A DNA stretch of 64,000 nucleotides from Ochrobactrum sp. CM-21-5 (GCF_014253075.1 NZ_JACLZJ010000003.1:310001-374000), one strand, 5' to 3'; positions 17,187 to 25,810 are shown, numbered from the stretch's first letter. A program made the numbers and translations. Notes: a model not told the origin generated them from the letters alone.

Positions 17187-18383
17187 TTATGCGGCCGAAA
17201 TGCTCGTTGTGTTCGTCACTAGACGGCGGAGCATTTCTTCCGCCTGCGGTTCGCGTTCGGAGCGCCCTATGAAACCGCCACCAAAAACTCGCGCCGTGTT
17301 GCTGTCATCCGAATAGAGAACACAAGCTTGCCCCGGTGCGATACCGCTTTCGCCATCCACCAGTTCCACCCAGGTCTGACCGTCAGCATGATGCAGAACA
17401 GCTGGACGCGGCGGGCGTGTCGAGCGGACTTTCGCAAAAACCTCAACCCCGCCTTTCGGCAATTCATTCAACAGGCCATCGCCCAGCCAGTTAACATCGC
17501 GCAAGAATACTTTATGCGTTTCAAGCGCTTCGCGGGGGCCAACGATCACCCGCGCATTACTCGCATCCAGATGCACGACATAAAGCGGCTCACCGGTTGC
17601 AACGCCAATGCCGCGACGCTGCCCCACCGTATAATGAACAATTCCGTCGTGACGGCCCAGAACACGACCATCAATATGAACGATGTCACCCGGATTCGCA
17701 GCTTCCGGCTTCAGCTTCGAGATAATATCGGAATATTTGCCCTGCGGCACAAAGCAGATATCCTGACTGTCCTGCTTTTTAGCCACGGTAAGCCCCATGT
17801 CCTCGGCGATCTCACGCACTTGCGCCTTTGGCAGATGCCCCAGCGGAAACCGCAGATAATCGATCTGCTCCTGTGTCGTAGCAAAAAGGAAATAGCTCTG
17901 GTCACGATCAGTATCGACTGGACGGAAGAGAGAGCGATGCGCACCATTGACCCGACTACGGATATAGTGACCGGTGGCCAAGGCATCTGCACCCAATTCT
18001 CGCGCCGTCTGAAGAAGATCGGCAAATTTGACCGTCTGATTGCAGGAAACACATGGAATCGGCGTTTCACCACTGACGTAAGAATTGGCGAAAGGATCAA
18101 TTACGGCTTCGCGGAAACGCGCTTCATAATCCAGCACATAATGAGGGATACCGAGGCTCTCGGACACGCGGCGGGCATCTTCGATATCTTGCCCCGCACA
18201 GCAGGATCCAGCACGGTGCACTGCCGCGCCATGATCATAAAGTTGCAGCGTCACGCCGACGACATCGTAACCTTCACGTTTGAGAATACCGGCCACGACA
18301 GATGAATCCACGCCGCCCGACATGGCGACGACCACGCGCGTCTCTTCCGGCTTTCCCGGCAGATCGAGGCTGTTCAAGTTCAT
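17187..18383 (-). CDS. mnmA: tRNA-specific 2-thiouridylase MnmA
   Basis: The 398-aa enzyme makes the s2 group of wobble uridine in tRNA Lys, Glu and Gln. The PP-loop is [11 protein letters not shown]. The catalytic cysteines are in PIPCVSCNQ and [12 protein letters not shown], and the Brucella-type N-terminus is [34 protein letters not shown] is the central domain signature. The ATG at 18383 gives family length; an in-frame ATG at 18422 would add 13 residues. Confidence 0.95.
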   Translation of the reverse strand: MNLNSLDLPGKPEETRVVVAMSGGVDSSVVAGILKREGYDVVGVTLQLYDHGAAVHRAGSCCAGQDIEDARRVSESLGIPHYVLDYEARFREAVIDPFANSYVSGETPIPCVSCNQTVKFADLLQTARELGADALATGHYIRSRVNGAHRSLFRPVDTDRDQSYFLFATTQEQIDYLRFPLGHLPKAQVREIAEDMGLTVAKKQDSQDICFVPQGKYSDIISKLKPEAANPGDIVHIDGRVLGRHDGIVHYTVGQRRGIGVATGEPLYVVHLDASNARVIVGPREALETHKVFLRDVNWLGDGLLNELPKGGVEVFAKVRSTRPPRPAVLHHADGQTWVELVDGESGIAPGQACVLYSDDSNTARVFGGGFIGRSEREPQAEEMLRRLVTNTTSISAA

Positions 18384-18686
18384 GATCGATTCCAGCTTCC
18401 GGGCTTGCGCCCTGCTTCTCAAAATTTAGGTTTCAAGGCGCTATATAGGACAAACTGCGGCAATTTGCCAAGGTATAGTGGCGTGTGGCTTGTCCAATTT
18501 GCGACATTCGCCCCACACTTCCGCGTGAACCCGACCCCGGAGGCGGCAGAGAACTGTATTTTCCCCACGGCTGTCGATAGTTTTTACAAGTCTTACCAGA
18601 GCGTTACCAGCTGCTTAGGTAATTTTTAAAGCTGTCGCGCTAGTCTCATACTCGATTAGGTCCTTGAGTGTTGTGTAGAGAGTACA

Positions 18687-18962
18687 ATGACCGATCTGGT
18701 AAGACCGCGTATAAAATATGTTATTGGTCCCGATGGCAGCCCGCTGACCATTGCCGACCTCCCCCCCGCCAATACAAGGCGCTGGGTCATCCGCCGCAAG
18801 GCTGAAGTTGTCGCTGCTGTACGCGGCGGGCTTCTGAGCCTTGAGGAGGCATGCCAGCGTTATACATTGACGGTGGAAGAGTTCCTTTCCTGGCAATCCT
18901 CAATCGATGAGCATGGTCTCGCCGGTCTCAGGACCACCAGAATACAGCAATACCGGCACTGA
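18687..18962 (+). CDS. sciP: SciP, CtrA inhibitor (DUF1153)
   Basis: The 91-aa protein carries the DUF1153/SciP signature: RIKYVIGPDGSPLTIADLPP, TRRWVIRRKAEVVAAVRGGLL, SLEEACQRYTLTVEEFLSWQ. In Caulobacter, SciP binds CtrA-bound promoters and stops CtrA from recruiting RNA polymerase. Its location about 4 kb from chpT and ctrA is consistent with the alphaproteobacterial cell-cycle circuit. Two strong hairpins follow the gene. Confidence 0.92.
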   Translation: MTDLVRPRIKYVIGPDGSPLTIADLPPANTRRWVIRRKAEVVAAVRGGLLSLEEACQRYTLTVEEFLSWQSSIDEHGLAGLRTTRIQQYRH

Positions 18963-19023
18963 GTCCGTGATGAGAAGGCTTTGCGAAAGCAAAGCAATCT
19001 TCGGTTCAGGCCTTCACATAGCC

Positions 19024-19058
19024 ACTGCCCCGGCCAACAGATAGTTTGCCGGGGCAGT
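19024..19058. repeat. Strong hairpin after sciP
   Basis: Arms ACTGCCCCGGC (19024-19034) and GCCGGGGCAGT (19048-19058) are perfect over 11 bp with a 13-nt loop. Only CATAAAAC follows, so it is not itself a good terminator. It may protect the sciP mRNA 3' end. Confidence 0.6.
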
Positions 19059-19069
19059 CATAAAACAGA

Positions 19070-19099
19070 AAACCGGCCCCGCAAGGGCCGGTTTTTATT
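19070..19099 (+). terminator. sciP terminator
   Basis: AAACCGGCCC / GGGCCGGTTT arms (19070-19079, 19085-19094) followed by a T-rich run. Confidence 0.8.
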
Positions 19100-19250
19100 T
19101 GGGCTCTACCCTCTGACCTTCGCAAGGGTTACCATCTGGAGTGCGCGGTCTTTCGAAGCAGGAGAACCGGATTATTTATATTGCGCCACAATTTCGAATG
19201 GAAAACTGGTCTGGCTTTCACTTAAACTGCTTGAGACATAGGAGCACGCT

Positions 19251-19544
19251 ATGGTCGACGAAAAAATTGATATCCGCAAAGAAAACGGTACTGAAAGCGG
19301 TCGCTATTCAGTTACAATTGACGGACACGACGCTGAGATGACTTACACCAGGCTTGGTCCTGCCCTGATCTCGGTTGACCACACATTCGTCCCTGATTCG
19401 ATGCGCGGAAAAGGCGTTGCACAAGCGCTTGCCCGCCATGCGGTTGACGACGCCCGCAACAGCGGTTGGAAAATCATCCCGCGTTGCAGCTTCATGCAGG
19501 CACAAGCGAAGCGTCATCCAGATTGGTCGGACGTAATAGAGTAA
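19251..19544 (+). CDS. Small GNAT-type N-acetyltransferase-like protein
   Basis: The 97-aa protein belongs to the short Gcn5-like YjdJ group. The family motif ISVDHTFVPDSMRGKGVAQALARHAVDDAR contains the acetyl-CoA-binding RGKGVA loop, and the C-terminus is WKIIPRCSFMQAQAKRHPDW. The substrate is unknown; such proteins may bind CoA without a known acetylation target. It is a single gene between the sciP terminator and the convergent coiled-coil gene. Confidence 0.8.
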   Translation: MVDEKIDIRKENGTESGRYSVTIDGHDAEMTYTRLGPALISVDHTFVPDSMRGKGVAQALARHAVDDARNSGWKIIPRCSFMQAQAKRHPDWSDVIE

Positions 19545-19557
19545 AGCTTGATTCTCT

Positions 19558-20556
19558 CTATTGAAGATCGCGGATACGTCTGGCGAGGCTTTTTGCGCTC
19601 CCTTTTTTCGATACGATATTTCCTGTCGTGCCCGCCGCTTTCAGGCCCGATGCGCTTGGACCTTCTGCATTCAAGATAGCGTTGATCGGCGAATCTGGCC
19701 CTTCCCGCTCGGCAGTTGCAGCCACCACGCGAGCGGCCAGCGCTGCCATTTCCTCGCGCAAGACAGCGTTATCCTTGGCAAGACTGGCGGATACGGAACT
19801 ATCCGGCAGAACAAGAGTGCCATTGCGCGTACAGCGTTCAAGCTTCTCTTGAGCATCCGATAGTTCTGAAATGAGTTTTTCGAGCTTGTGCTGCAGTTCA
19901 TTATTGCGACGCTTTTCGCTCTTCAATTCAGTTTGCGCGGATGTCAGCTGCGTCGAAAGTTCATTATATCGGCTAGTGGCTTCCTTACGGTCCCGGCGCA
20001 TTTCGGTTATCTCATTTGTCAAACGACCGTTTTCGGCCTCGTTTCCAGTAATCTCGATGCGCAGCGTGTCGGCAAGGCCTTCAAGCGCAATGAAATGTCT
20101 CTGCAGTCGCTCCAGTTCCGCCTGCACAATTTCGGCTTTTTCCACCGCCATAGCCTTTTCAGTCTCGGCGTTCCGGGTTGTCTTTTCGTGGTCTGCCAAT
20201 TGCTTCCCCACTCGGATAAGCTCTTCTTCAAGCTGAGGTATGCGCTTCAGCATCTCGTACTGGCGCCCCACAACAACCTCCTGCGCCGCTATTTTCTGTC
20301 GCTCAAGTTTCAGCTGCTGCTCGACCTTGCAAACTGCTACAGCATGTTCGGCCCGCAAACCATCCCGGTCAGCCCTGATTTCAGCAAGCGTAATCGGCAA
20401 CTCGGCCTGCACTTGCCGTCGCGCCAAAAAAAAGGCTCGCCGCCAGACGGAAGGGCCGAGCAGGATCACGGCAAAAACCGCCACGAGCACGCCGAGTATA
20501 AAAAAAAGAGCGGACTGGATCACAGCTTCACACGAACAAAAGAAAGCTCCGGTCAC
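19558..20556 (-). CDS. Membrane-anchored coiled-coil protein, unknown function
   Basis: The 332-aa protein has one N-terminal TM helix (VIQSALFFILGVLVAVFAVILL), then about 220 residues of charged heptad-rich coiled coil (about 60-275), and a disordered basic tail ending in KSLARRIRDLQ. The GTG at 20556 is used here. An in-frame GTG at 20523, just before IQSALFF, is equally plausible and would place the TM helix at the very N-terminus. No enzymatic motif is seen. It lies beside eipA, so an envelope or division scaffold role is possible but unproven. Confidence 0.7.
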   Translation of the reverse strand: MTGAFFCSCEAVIQSALFFILGVLVAVFAVILLGPSVWRRAFFLARRQVQAELPITLAEIRADRDGLRAEHAVAVCKVEQQLKLERQKIAAQEVVVGRQYEMLKRIPQLEEELIRVGKQLADHEKTTRNAETEKAMAVEKAEIVQAELERLQRHFIALEGLADTLRIEITGNEAENGRLTNEITEMRRDRKEATSRYNELSTQLTSAQTELKSEKRRNNELQHKLEKLISELSDAQEKLERCTRNGTLVLPDSSVSASLAKDNAVLREEMAALAARVVAATAEREGPDSPINAILNAEGPSASGLKAAGTTGNIVSKKGSAKSLARRIRDLQ

Positions 20557-20692
20557 ACGATGTTGACCGGTGAGTTTCAGTATTATTCATAATGCGGCAT
20601 AGCCTCGGATTCCAGCGAAAACAATTCGAGACTATATGGCAACCACGACGACAAGAATTTGGAGCGGCTTCGATGTTCCCACGGGAACCGCC

Positions 20693-21289
20693 CTAGAACG
20701 GGTTCCAGGTCGGTGCTGCGGAAAGCTTCAGATAGCCGATGTTCACGCCAAGCCTTGCACCGACGCCCGTGCGGATTGGCACCAGCACGATGTTTTGTCG
20801 CTTGAGCACGTTGAAACCCACGCCAGCAATGACATACGCGGAACCCGCAACCCCGGCATAACGCCCGTAGAGGCTTTGAATGTCATCGAGGTTATAAACC
20901 AGCATCATGACGCGTGAACCCTGACCGCCAAAATCCCAGCCAAGGGAAGGCCCTTGCCAAAAGGTTTTGTGATCGCCAGCGTTCTTAGTGTAGAGCGTAC
21001 CCTCGCCATATGTCAGGCCGCCGATAAAGGCGCCGGAGCCTTCTTCACCTAGAATATAACCGTTAGGCAGGCCAAAACTTTGGAATGCCTTTTCGACCGC
21101 GCTGGCAATACCGCCCGAAGTCGATCCGAAGAACCTGTGACCGGACTCGACGATTTCCTCGGCGGAATAGGTGTTCTGTGCCCGAGCCTGAAACGGCATG
21201 GCAACAATGGAAACAAACAGAGCCGCAAAAAACGCTACGAAATACGCCGCATTGCGGAACCTAGTTTGCGACAGGGATAGTATGGCCAT
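20693..21289 (-). CDS. eipA: EipA envelope-integrity protein (DUF1134)
   Basis: This 198-aa secreted protein has a signal peptide (to about FQARAQN) and the DUF1134 beta-barrel domain: YSAEEIVESGHRFFGSTSGG, SLGWDFGGQGSRVMMLVYNL, VAGSAYVIAGVGFNVLKR and IRTGVGARLGVNIGYLK. In Brucella abortus the periplasmic EipA supports envelope stress resistance and is under CtrA control. RBS AGGAATTATAA precedes the ATG. The position next to chpT and ctrA agrees with that. Confidence 0.9.
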   Translation of the reverse strand: MAILSLSQTRFRNAAYFVAFFAALFVSIVAMPFQARAQNTYSAEEIVESGHRFFGSTSGGIASAVEKAFQSFGLPNGYILGEEGSGAFIGGLTYGEGTLYTKNAGDHKTFWQGPSLGWDFGGQGSRVMMLVYNLDDIQSLYGRYAGVAGSAYVIAGVGFNVLKRQNIVLVPIRTGVGARLGVNIGYLKLSAAPTWNPF

Positions 21290-21451
21290 TTATAATTCCT
21301 TTTGGCTACACGTCTCTGTCTGACGGCCCTGTTAAAAAGCCTGATCACGCCTCTTCCGGACGTTTATTCGAATCGGCCTATTTTAGACCTGAATTTATTG
21401 TCCAAATCTTTAAGCCCTGAAATTGGCTATAGGAAGGCGGCTGAAAAGACA

Positions 21452-21472
21452 GGTTTGTTGCGGCAACAAACC
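21452..21472. promoter_or_regulatory. 21-bp palindrome between eipA and chpT
   Basis: GGTTTGTTGC-G-GCAACAAACC is a perfect dyad with one central base. With so small a loop it looks like a protein-binding site more than an RNA hairpin. The 343-bp divergent region carries both promoters. Confidence 0.5.
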
Positions 21473-21500
21473 ATGACGTGTATCCAGAAGAGCCAACATT

Positions 21501-21517
21501 CCGGACGATTCGTCCGG
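21501..21517. promoter_or_regulatory. 17-bp palindrome with internal GAnTC site
   Basis: CCGGACGATTCGTCCGG is a perfect dyad. It embeds GATTC (21507-21511), a CcrM methylation site, so its binding could be methylation-sensitive. Confidence 0.5.
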
Positions 21518-21633
21518 GTCCCTACAGTTCGCCCGCCACCGGTTGACGAGCTGTTTCGCCAACCGATAACGGCTCGAACGCCCGCTCGTTTGACGGGCTG
21601 CCGAGTTCATCCGCATCCCGGAGACAAAACGCC

Positions 21634-22263
21634 ATGCCATTGCCCGTTACCCTTTCCGCACTCGATCTTGGTGCGCTTCTGTGCAGCAGGATCTGTCATG
21701 ACATTATCTCGCCGGTCGGCGCGATAAACAACGGCCTGGAACTGCTGGAAGAAGGCGGCGCAGATGAAGATGCAATGGCGCTGATCAAATCGAGTGCGCG
21801 CAACGCGTCCGCCCGGCTTCAGTTTGCCCGTATCGCTTTCGGCGCAGCCGGTTCGGCTGGCGTACAGATCGACACCGGCGATGCGCAGAATGTCGCCAAC
21901 GAGTATTTCAAAAACGAAAAGCCTGAGTTTTCGTGGGAAGGCACGCGCGTACTGCTTCCCAAGAACAAGGTCAAGCTGCTCCTGAACCTGCTCCTGATCG
22001 GCAATGCAGCCATTCCGCGCGGCGGCTCCCTGGCGGTGCGTCTTGAAGGCGGCGATACCGAACCGCGTTTCGTCATCACCGTGAAGGGCCGCATGTTGCG
22101 CGTCCCTCCAAAGTTTCTGGAACTCCATTCCGGCGCCATGCCTGACGAGCCGATCGATGCCCATTCGGTGCAGCCTTACTACACGCTGCTGCTCGCAGAA
22201 GAAGCTGGCATGAAAATTTCCATCCATGCAACGGCGGAAGATATCGTATTCTCCGCAGAGTAG
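21634..22263 (+). CDS. chpT: ChpT histidine phosphotransferase
   Basis: This 209-aa phosphotransferase relays phosphate from CckA to CtrA and CpdR. LGALLCSRICHDIISPVGAINNGLELL has the phospho-acceptor His22-Asp23 in the DHp-like helix. The degenerate HATPase-like C-terminal domain (residues about 85-205) includes KVKLLLNLLLIGNAAIPRGG and lacks ATP-binding boxes, as in the family. It is followed by a palindromic repeat and a decayed response regulator, with ctrA on the opposite strand. Confidence 0.93.
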   Translation: MPLPVTLSALDLGALLCSRICHDIISPVGAINNGLELLEEGGADEDAMALIKSSARNASARLQFARIAFGAAGSAGVQIDTGDAQNVANEYFKNEKPEFSWEGTRVLLPKNKVKLLLNLLLIGNAAIPRGGSLAVRLEGGDTEPRFVITVKGRMLRVPPKFLELHSGAMPDEPIDAHSVQPYYTLLLAEEAGMKISIHATAEDIVFSAE

Positions 22264-22271
22264 GCATTAAA

Positions 22272-22364
22272 AACGCATCCCGAAAAGGCGAAATGGTTTT
22301 CGGGATGCGTGTCAGAACAAACGATTAGAGCGCCGATCTGGTCCACTCAGATCGAAACGCACTA
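22272..22364. repeat. Dispersed palindromic repeat, copy B
   Basis: AACGCATCCCGAAAA pairs with TTTTCGGGATGCGT. A tail follows (GTCAGAACAAACGATTAGAG, then CTCAGATCGAAACGCACTA), matching copy A at 9067-9164. It begins 9 bp after chpT and ends about 20 bp before the remnant of a response-regulator gene. Confidence 0.75.
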
Positions 22365-22384
22365 TCCGGCGAGCTCTCGGGATC

Positions 22385-22707
22385 ATGAGGGACCTGCGCA
22401 CGCGCATTGTCGACAGGAAATACATGCGAGCTTCGCAGAAGCCTCGACAGGACGCGAGGCATTGGAAAGTTGCCATGCCCGTATGCCGGACGTTATCCTG
22501 CTTGACTACGATCTTCCGGATATGACGGCACTGGAACTCGTACCTGCACTGCGTGCCATGACAGGCGGCGGACAGCCGCGCATCATTCTTTGCCTTTACG
22601 AACTCGACGTAACACGCATCATGCAGGCAAAGCGCGCAGGTGCAAATGGCAACATATTGAAACCTTTCAACCACGCTTATCTTACCGAACAGTTTTCCAG
22701 ATTTCTG
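22385..22707 (+). pseudogene. Decayed receiver-domain response regulator
   Basis: The frame from about 22438 encodes most of a receiver domain: EASTGREALE, DVILLDYDLPDM (phospho-acceptor Asp at LLD), RIILCLYELD, and AKRAGANGNILKPF with the conserved Lys. The N-terminal strand with the acidic pair is missing in this frame. A trace (LRTRIVD, from 22385) is in another frame, and about 25 residues between them appear lost. Reading on, the frame runs through the ctrA terminator into antisense ctrA. In related rhizobia a response regulator can sit between chpT and ctrA, so this looks like a relic. A truncated expressed protein is less likely. Confidence 0.65.
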
Positions 22708-22799
22708 GTTTCCAGAAGCCGATGTTTCGACGACATCCTTTCAACAACCCTAGAATATGAAGGGAAGATGCGACGGCAGTTTCAGTCAGCTGAAAAAGT

Positions 22800-22827
22800 A
22801 AAAAGCTCCGCCGAAGCGGAGCTTTTT
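22800..22827. terminator. Terminator downstream of ctrA
   Basis: Perfect 12-bp arms AAAAAGCTCCGC / GCGGAGCTTTTT around CGAA. It functions in both directions, ending ctrA on the minus strand 22 bp after its stop. Confidence 0.88.
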
Positions 22828-22849
22828 AAATTGCAGACCATTGAGCCAA

Positions 22850-23548
22850 TCAGGCGCTTTCACGCAATTCGGCATCCGGTTCGCGCAGCACATAACCACG
22901 TCCCCAAACGGTTTCAATATAGCTCTGTGAACCTGAAGCCGCATCCAGCTTCTTGCGTAACTTGCAGATGAAGACGTCGATGATCTTCAGTTCCGGCTCA
23001 TCCATTCCGCCATAGAGATGGTTGAGGAACATTTCCTTGGTGAGCGTCGTGCCCTTGCGCAAGGAGAGCAGCTCGAGCATCTGGTATTCCTTGCCGGTCA
23101 AATGCACGCGCTGTCCGGCAACTTCCACCGTCTTGGCATCGAGATTAACCACCAGATCGCCGGTCGTGATAACCGACTGGGCATGCCCTTTGGAACGGCG
23201 AACGATCGCATGAATACGGGCGATCAGCTCATCCTTGTGGAAAGGCTTGGTCATGTAATCGTCTGCACCGAAGCCCAGACCGCGAACCTTATCCTCAATA
23301 CCAGCCATCCCGGAAAGAATGAGGATCGGTGTCTTTACCTTCGAAAGACGCAAGGTCCGAAGAACTTCATAACCAGACATATCCGGCAGATTCAAATCCA
23401 GCAGGATGATGTCGTAATCGTAAAGTTTGCCGAGGTCGATGCCTTCTTCGCCCAGATCGGTCGTGTAGACATTGAAACTCTCGGACTTGAGCATCAGCTC
23501 GATACTCTGTGCGATAGCACTGTCGTCTTCAATCAAAAGGACGCGCAT
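22850..23548 (-). CDS. ctrA: CtrA master cell-cycle response regulator
   Basis: The 232-aa OmpR-type regulator has an N-terminal receiver with acidic pair EDD (7-9), phospho-acceptor Asp51 in [11 protein letters not shown], and Lys in [10 protein letters not shown]. The C-terminal winged helix ([57 protein letters not shown]) recognises TTAA-N7-TTAA. It is essential in Brucella for division and envelope genes. The C-terminus ESA may contribute to ClpXP turnover. The upstream region is dense in GAnTC sites. Confidence 0.97.
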   Translation of the reverse strand: MRVLLIEDDSAIAQSIELMLKSESFNVYTTDLGEEGIDLGKLYDYDIILLDLNLPDMSGYEVLRTLRLSKVKTPILILSGMAGIEDKVRGLGFGADDYMTKPFHKDELIARIHAIVRRSKGHAQSVITTGDLVVNLDAKTVEVAGQRVHLTGKEYQMLELLSLRKGTTLTKEMFLNHLYGGMDEPELKIIDVFICKLRKKLDAASGSQSYIETVWGRGYVLREPDAELRESA

Positions 23549-23649
23549 CTCTTATCCCCTTTCCGCAGCCGACCAGAAATCCCTCACGGCAGCACACGGA
23601 ACTGTCGTTGCCTTTGTATGAAGGTGCCAGCAAATGGTTAACAAAATAT

Positions 23650-23977
23650 GATTCTGGTTGGCAAGCATATTTCTGCCCCGTTTAGAAAAATCTTATAGTG
23701 AACTGAATCAAAAGGATAATCTAATCCTGTTGAATCTAATGCATCACTTTAAGATTCCCCTGTAAGCGATTCATCTGACTCTAGCTTCCGCCTGTTGCTC
23801 AAAAACCACATTAGGTTTACCGAGCCTTAAGTCCTAACGCGTATGATTAACCCCGCCGGTAAAGGAATGGTTACCAAACGAGCGAATCCTTAACTTTTTG
23901 TTTCGCTTATGGAGTCGTTTCGGATGAATGCCGGTGCGGTCAAACCCTTTTGAGGGCTTGATATTGAGGCGGGATTC
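23650..23977. promoter_or_regulatory. ctrA promoter region with GAnTC cluster
   Basis: The 529-bp gap between ctrA and the fliJ-like gene holds nine GAnTC (CcrM) sites, at 23650, 23705, 23732, 23753, 23768, 23777, 23884, 23912 and 23973. Five lie within 77 bp (23705-23781). Caulobacter ctrA P1 is controlled by methylation of such a site. I see no ORF in the gap. Confidence 0.7.
23816..23830. promoter_or_regulatory. Candidate CtrA box
   Basis: TTTA-ccgagcc-TTAA has the exact 7-bp spacing of the CtrA consensus TTAA-N7-TTAA with one mismatch. It lies about 270 bp upstream of ctrA and 250 bp upstream of the fliJ-like gene, fitting autoregulation. Confidence 0.5.
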
Positions 23978-24077
23978 GCGGCCTGTTCGAGACAAACATC
24001 TCGCATGCGTCCGTTAATAAAGTCGGGGGGAACGCCCCAACGATGAAATGCTGGTTGGTGTTCAAGGAGTATTGCGT

Positions 24078-24467
24078 ATGAAGCCACGTGAAAGCCTTGT
24101 CAGGCTGAAACTGTTCCAGGTGAAAGAGAAGCGCCGTCAGATGGGGCAGCTCGACCTGATGATCGGCGAGTTCGAGCGTATGGCTGGAGAACTCGACGCT
24201 CAAATTTTGTCGGAAGAAAAGAAGGCCGGAATCACCGACCTGAACCATTTTGCCTATCCGACTTTTGCCAAGGCCGCTCGTCTGCGGCGTGACAATCTCT
24301 TCGTGTCGATTCGCGACCTGATGTCCCAGAAGGATGCGGCTGAAGCCGAACTGGCTCGCGCAGAGACTGATCTGGCAAAGGCAGAAGCGCTTGAAGAGCG
24401 CGATGGCGGAAAGTCCCGAGAAGCTGTCGAGCGTCCAGTAAACCAACGCCGCGCAATGATTGGTTGA
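24078..24467 (+). CDS. fliJ: FliJ-like flagellar export chaperone
   Basis: This 129-aa protein is almost entirely helical coiled coil: RESLVRLKLFQVKEKRRQMGQLDLMI, FERMAGELDAQI, and a C-terminal Ala/Glu-rich helix AAEAELARAETDLAKAEALEER. Size and pattern match alphaproteobacterial FliJ, a soluble component of the flagellar type III export apparatus. AAGGAG precedes the ATG at 24078, favouring it over the in-frame ATG at 24048. No other flagellar gene is nearby, but divergence from ctrA is typical of Rhizobiales. Confidence 0.75.
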   Translation: MKPRESLVRLKLFQVKEKRRQMGQLDLMIGEFERMAGELDAQILSEEKKAGITDLNHFAYPTFAKAARLRRDNLFVSIRDLMSQKDAAEAELARAETDLAKAEALEERDGGKSREAVERPVNQRRAMIG

Positions 24468-24630
24468 ACGCGAATTGACTGCACACAATTGATTCCGGCG
24501 GCGCCTGCCAAAGCGGCGCCGGATCGCCTTTCATTTACAGTTATGGCGAATGTCATCCGAACGCAGGTTTCGGAACGCCGATCCGACTCAATCAGACTGA
24601 AGCGGTCTCCAGGACGATTCTGGTTTTCGC

Positions 24631-24672
24631 AGCATTTACGGACAAAAAGCTCCAAGCTTTACCGGAAATGCT
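24631..24672. repeat. Imperfect inverted repeat before the AbrB-type gene
   Basis: AGCATTTACGG (24631-24641) and CCGGAAATGCT (24662-24672) form 11-bp arms with one mismatch. A tail-like remnant of the copy A/B repeat (GCCGATCCGACTCAATCAGA, from about 24579) lies just upstream, so this gap appears to be built from intergenic repeats. Confidence 0.5.
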
Positions 24673-24694
24673 CTGGACCATGTGGAAAAGGGCA

Positions 24695-25804
24695 ATGCAG
24701 AAACCCGCCCCTCCCGGGCCGAAATCAAGCTCAAAAAAATTTGTTTTCAGCGCCACTCCCAAGTCAGTTCAGTGGGGCTTGCTGCTCATCCTTTCCACCC
24801 TGTTGATCGTTGCGGGTGAAAACCTGCAATTGCCTGCCGCCCTGCTGCTCGGAGCGATGGTCAGCGCCATTCTTATGGCCGCGGGCGAGGCCAGTTTGCG
24901 TGTTCATCGCTGGCTGTCGCTTGGCGCACAAGCGGTGATTGGCTGCCTCATCGCGAGATCGATAACAGCAGAATTTTTCACGAGCATCGGCCAGCATCTT
25001 CCGGTTATCCTGTTGTCTGTCACCTACGTTTTGCTTGCCAGCACGCTCATCGGGTATTTGCTGGCCCGCTTTCGCATCCTGCCAGGCACAACGGCAGTTT
25101 GGGGCACCTCCCCGGGTGCAGCCGCGGCAATGGTACTTATGGCGGGATCTTTCGGTGCGGACGCCCGTCTCGTCGCCTTTATGCAATATTTGCGCGTCGT
25201 ATTGGTTGCAACAACAGCTGCCGTCGTTCTACGCATCAGCACCGACGTGGAAACTGTTGCACCCATCACAACCGACTGGTTTCCACCAATCGAATGGTCA
25301 AGCCTTGGCCCTACACTCATTCTGATCGCAGGCGGCGCTTTTCTCGGGGAGATTTCGCGCATTCCAACTGGCGCCATGCTAGTGCCACTCGCGTTAGGCG
25401 CTATTCTTCAGGATACCGGCATAATGACCATTGACTTACCACCTTGGTTGTTGGCGGCAAGCTATATCCTGATCGGCTGGCGCATTGGTCTGGGCTTCTC
25501 ACGCGCGATTATCGTACATGCCGCGCGCGCTTTCCCGGCGGTTCTGGTCTCCACACTTGTGTTGATTGCCGTCTGCGGTTTGTTCGGCATGGCGCTCGCT
25601 CACACAATGGACCTCGACCCATTGACGGCTTATCTGGCGACAAGCCCCGGCGGCGCAGACACCGTTGCCATCATTGCCGCCTCCAGCAACGTCGACCTGC
25701 CGTTTATCATTGCCATGCAGACCAGTCGTTTTTTCACCGTGCTTTTGGCCGGGCCTGCTATCGCGCGCTTTGTAGCTGTGCTTGTCAGCAGACGACGGCA
25801 ATAA
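24695..25804 (+). CDS. AbrB-duplication family membrane protein
   Basis: The protein has about ten TM segments and an internal duplication, with the family glycine/proline motifs TTAVWGTSPGAAAAMVLMAGSFGAD in the first half and LTAYLATSPGGADTVAIIAASS in the second. It is often annotated as ammonia-monooxygenase/AbrB-like transporter; function and substrate are unknown. In-frame ATGs at 24668, 24680 and 24695 compete. The first lies inside an inverted repeat, while 24695 has GGAAAAG about 6 nt upstream, so 24695 is used (369 aa). Confidence 0.8.
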   Translation: MQKPAPPGPKSSSKKFVFSATPKSVQWGLLLILSTLLIVAGENLQLPAALLLGAMVSAILMAAGEASLRVHRWLSLGAQAVIGCLIARSITAEFFTSIGQHLPVILLSVTYVLLASTLIGYLLARFRILPGTTAVWGTSPGAAAAMVLMAGSFGADARLVAFMQYLRVVLVATTAAVVLRISTDVETVAPITTDWFPPIEWSSLGPTLILIAGGAFLGEISRIPTGAMLVPLALGAILQDTGIMTIDLPPWLLAASYILIGWRIGLGFSRAIIVHAARAFPAVLVSTLVLIAVCGLFGMALAHTMDLDPLTAYLATSPGGADTVAIIAASSNVDLPFIIAMQTSRFFTVLLAGPAIARFVAVLVSRRRQ

Positions 25805-25810
25805 CCATAA

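Noticed and set aside
17328-18305. 325-codon ORF opposite mnmA
   Set aside because: Antisense shadow; every mnmA motif is intact on the other strand.
22309-22971. Full-length 220-aa response regulator
   Set aside because: The frame continues through the ctrA terminator and antisense ctrA, and lacks the receiver's acidic pair, so it is treated as a pseudogene.
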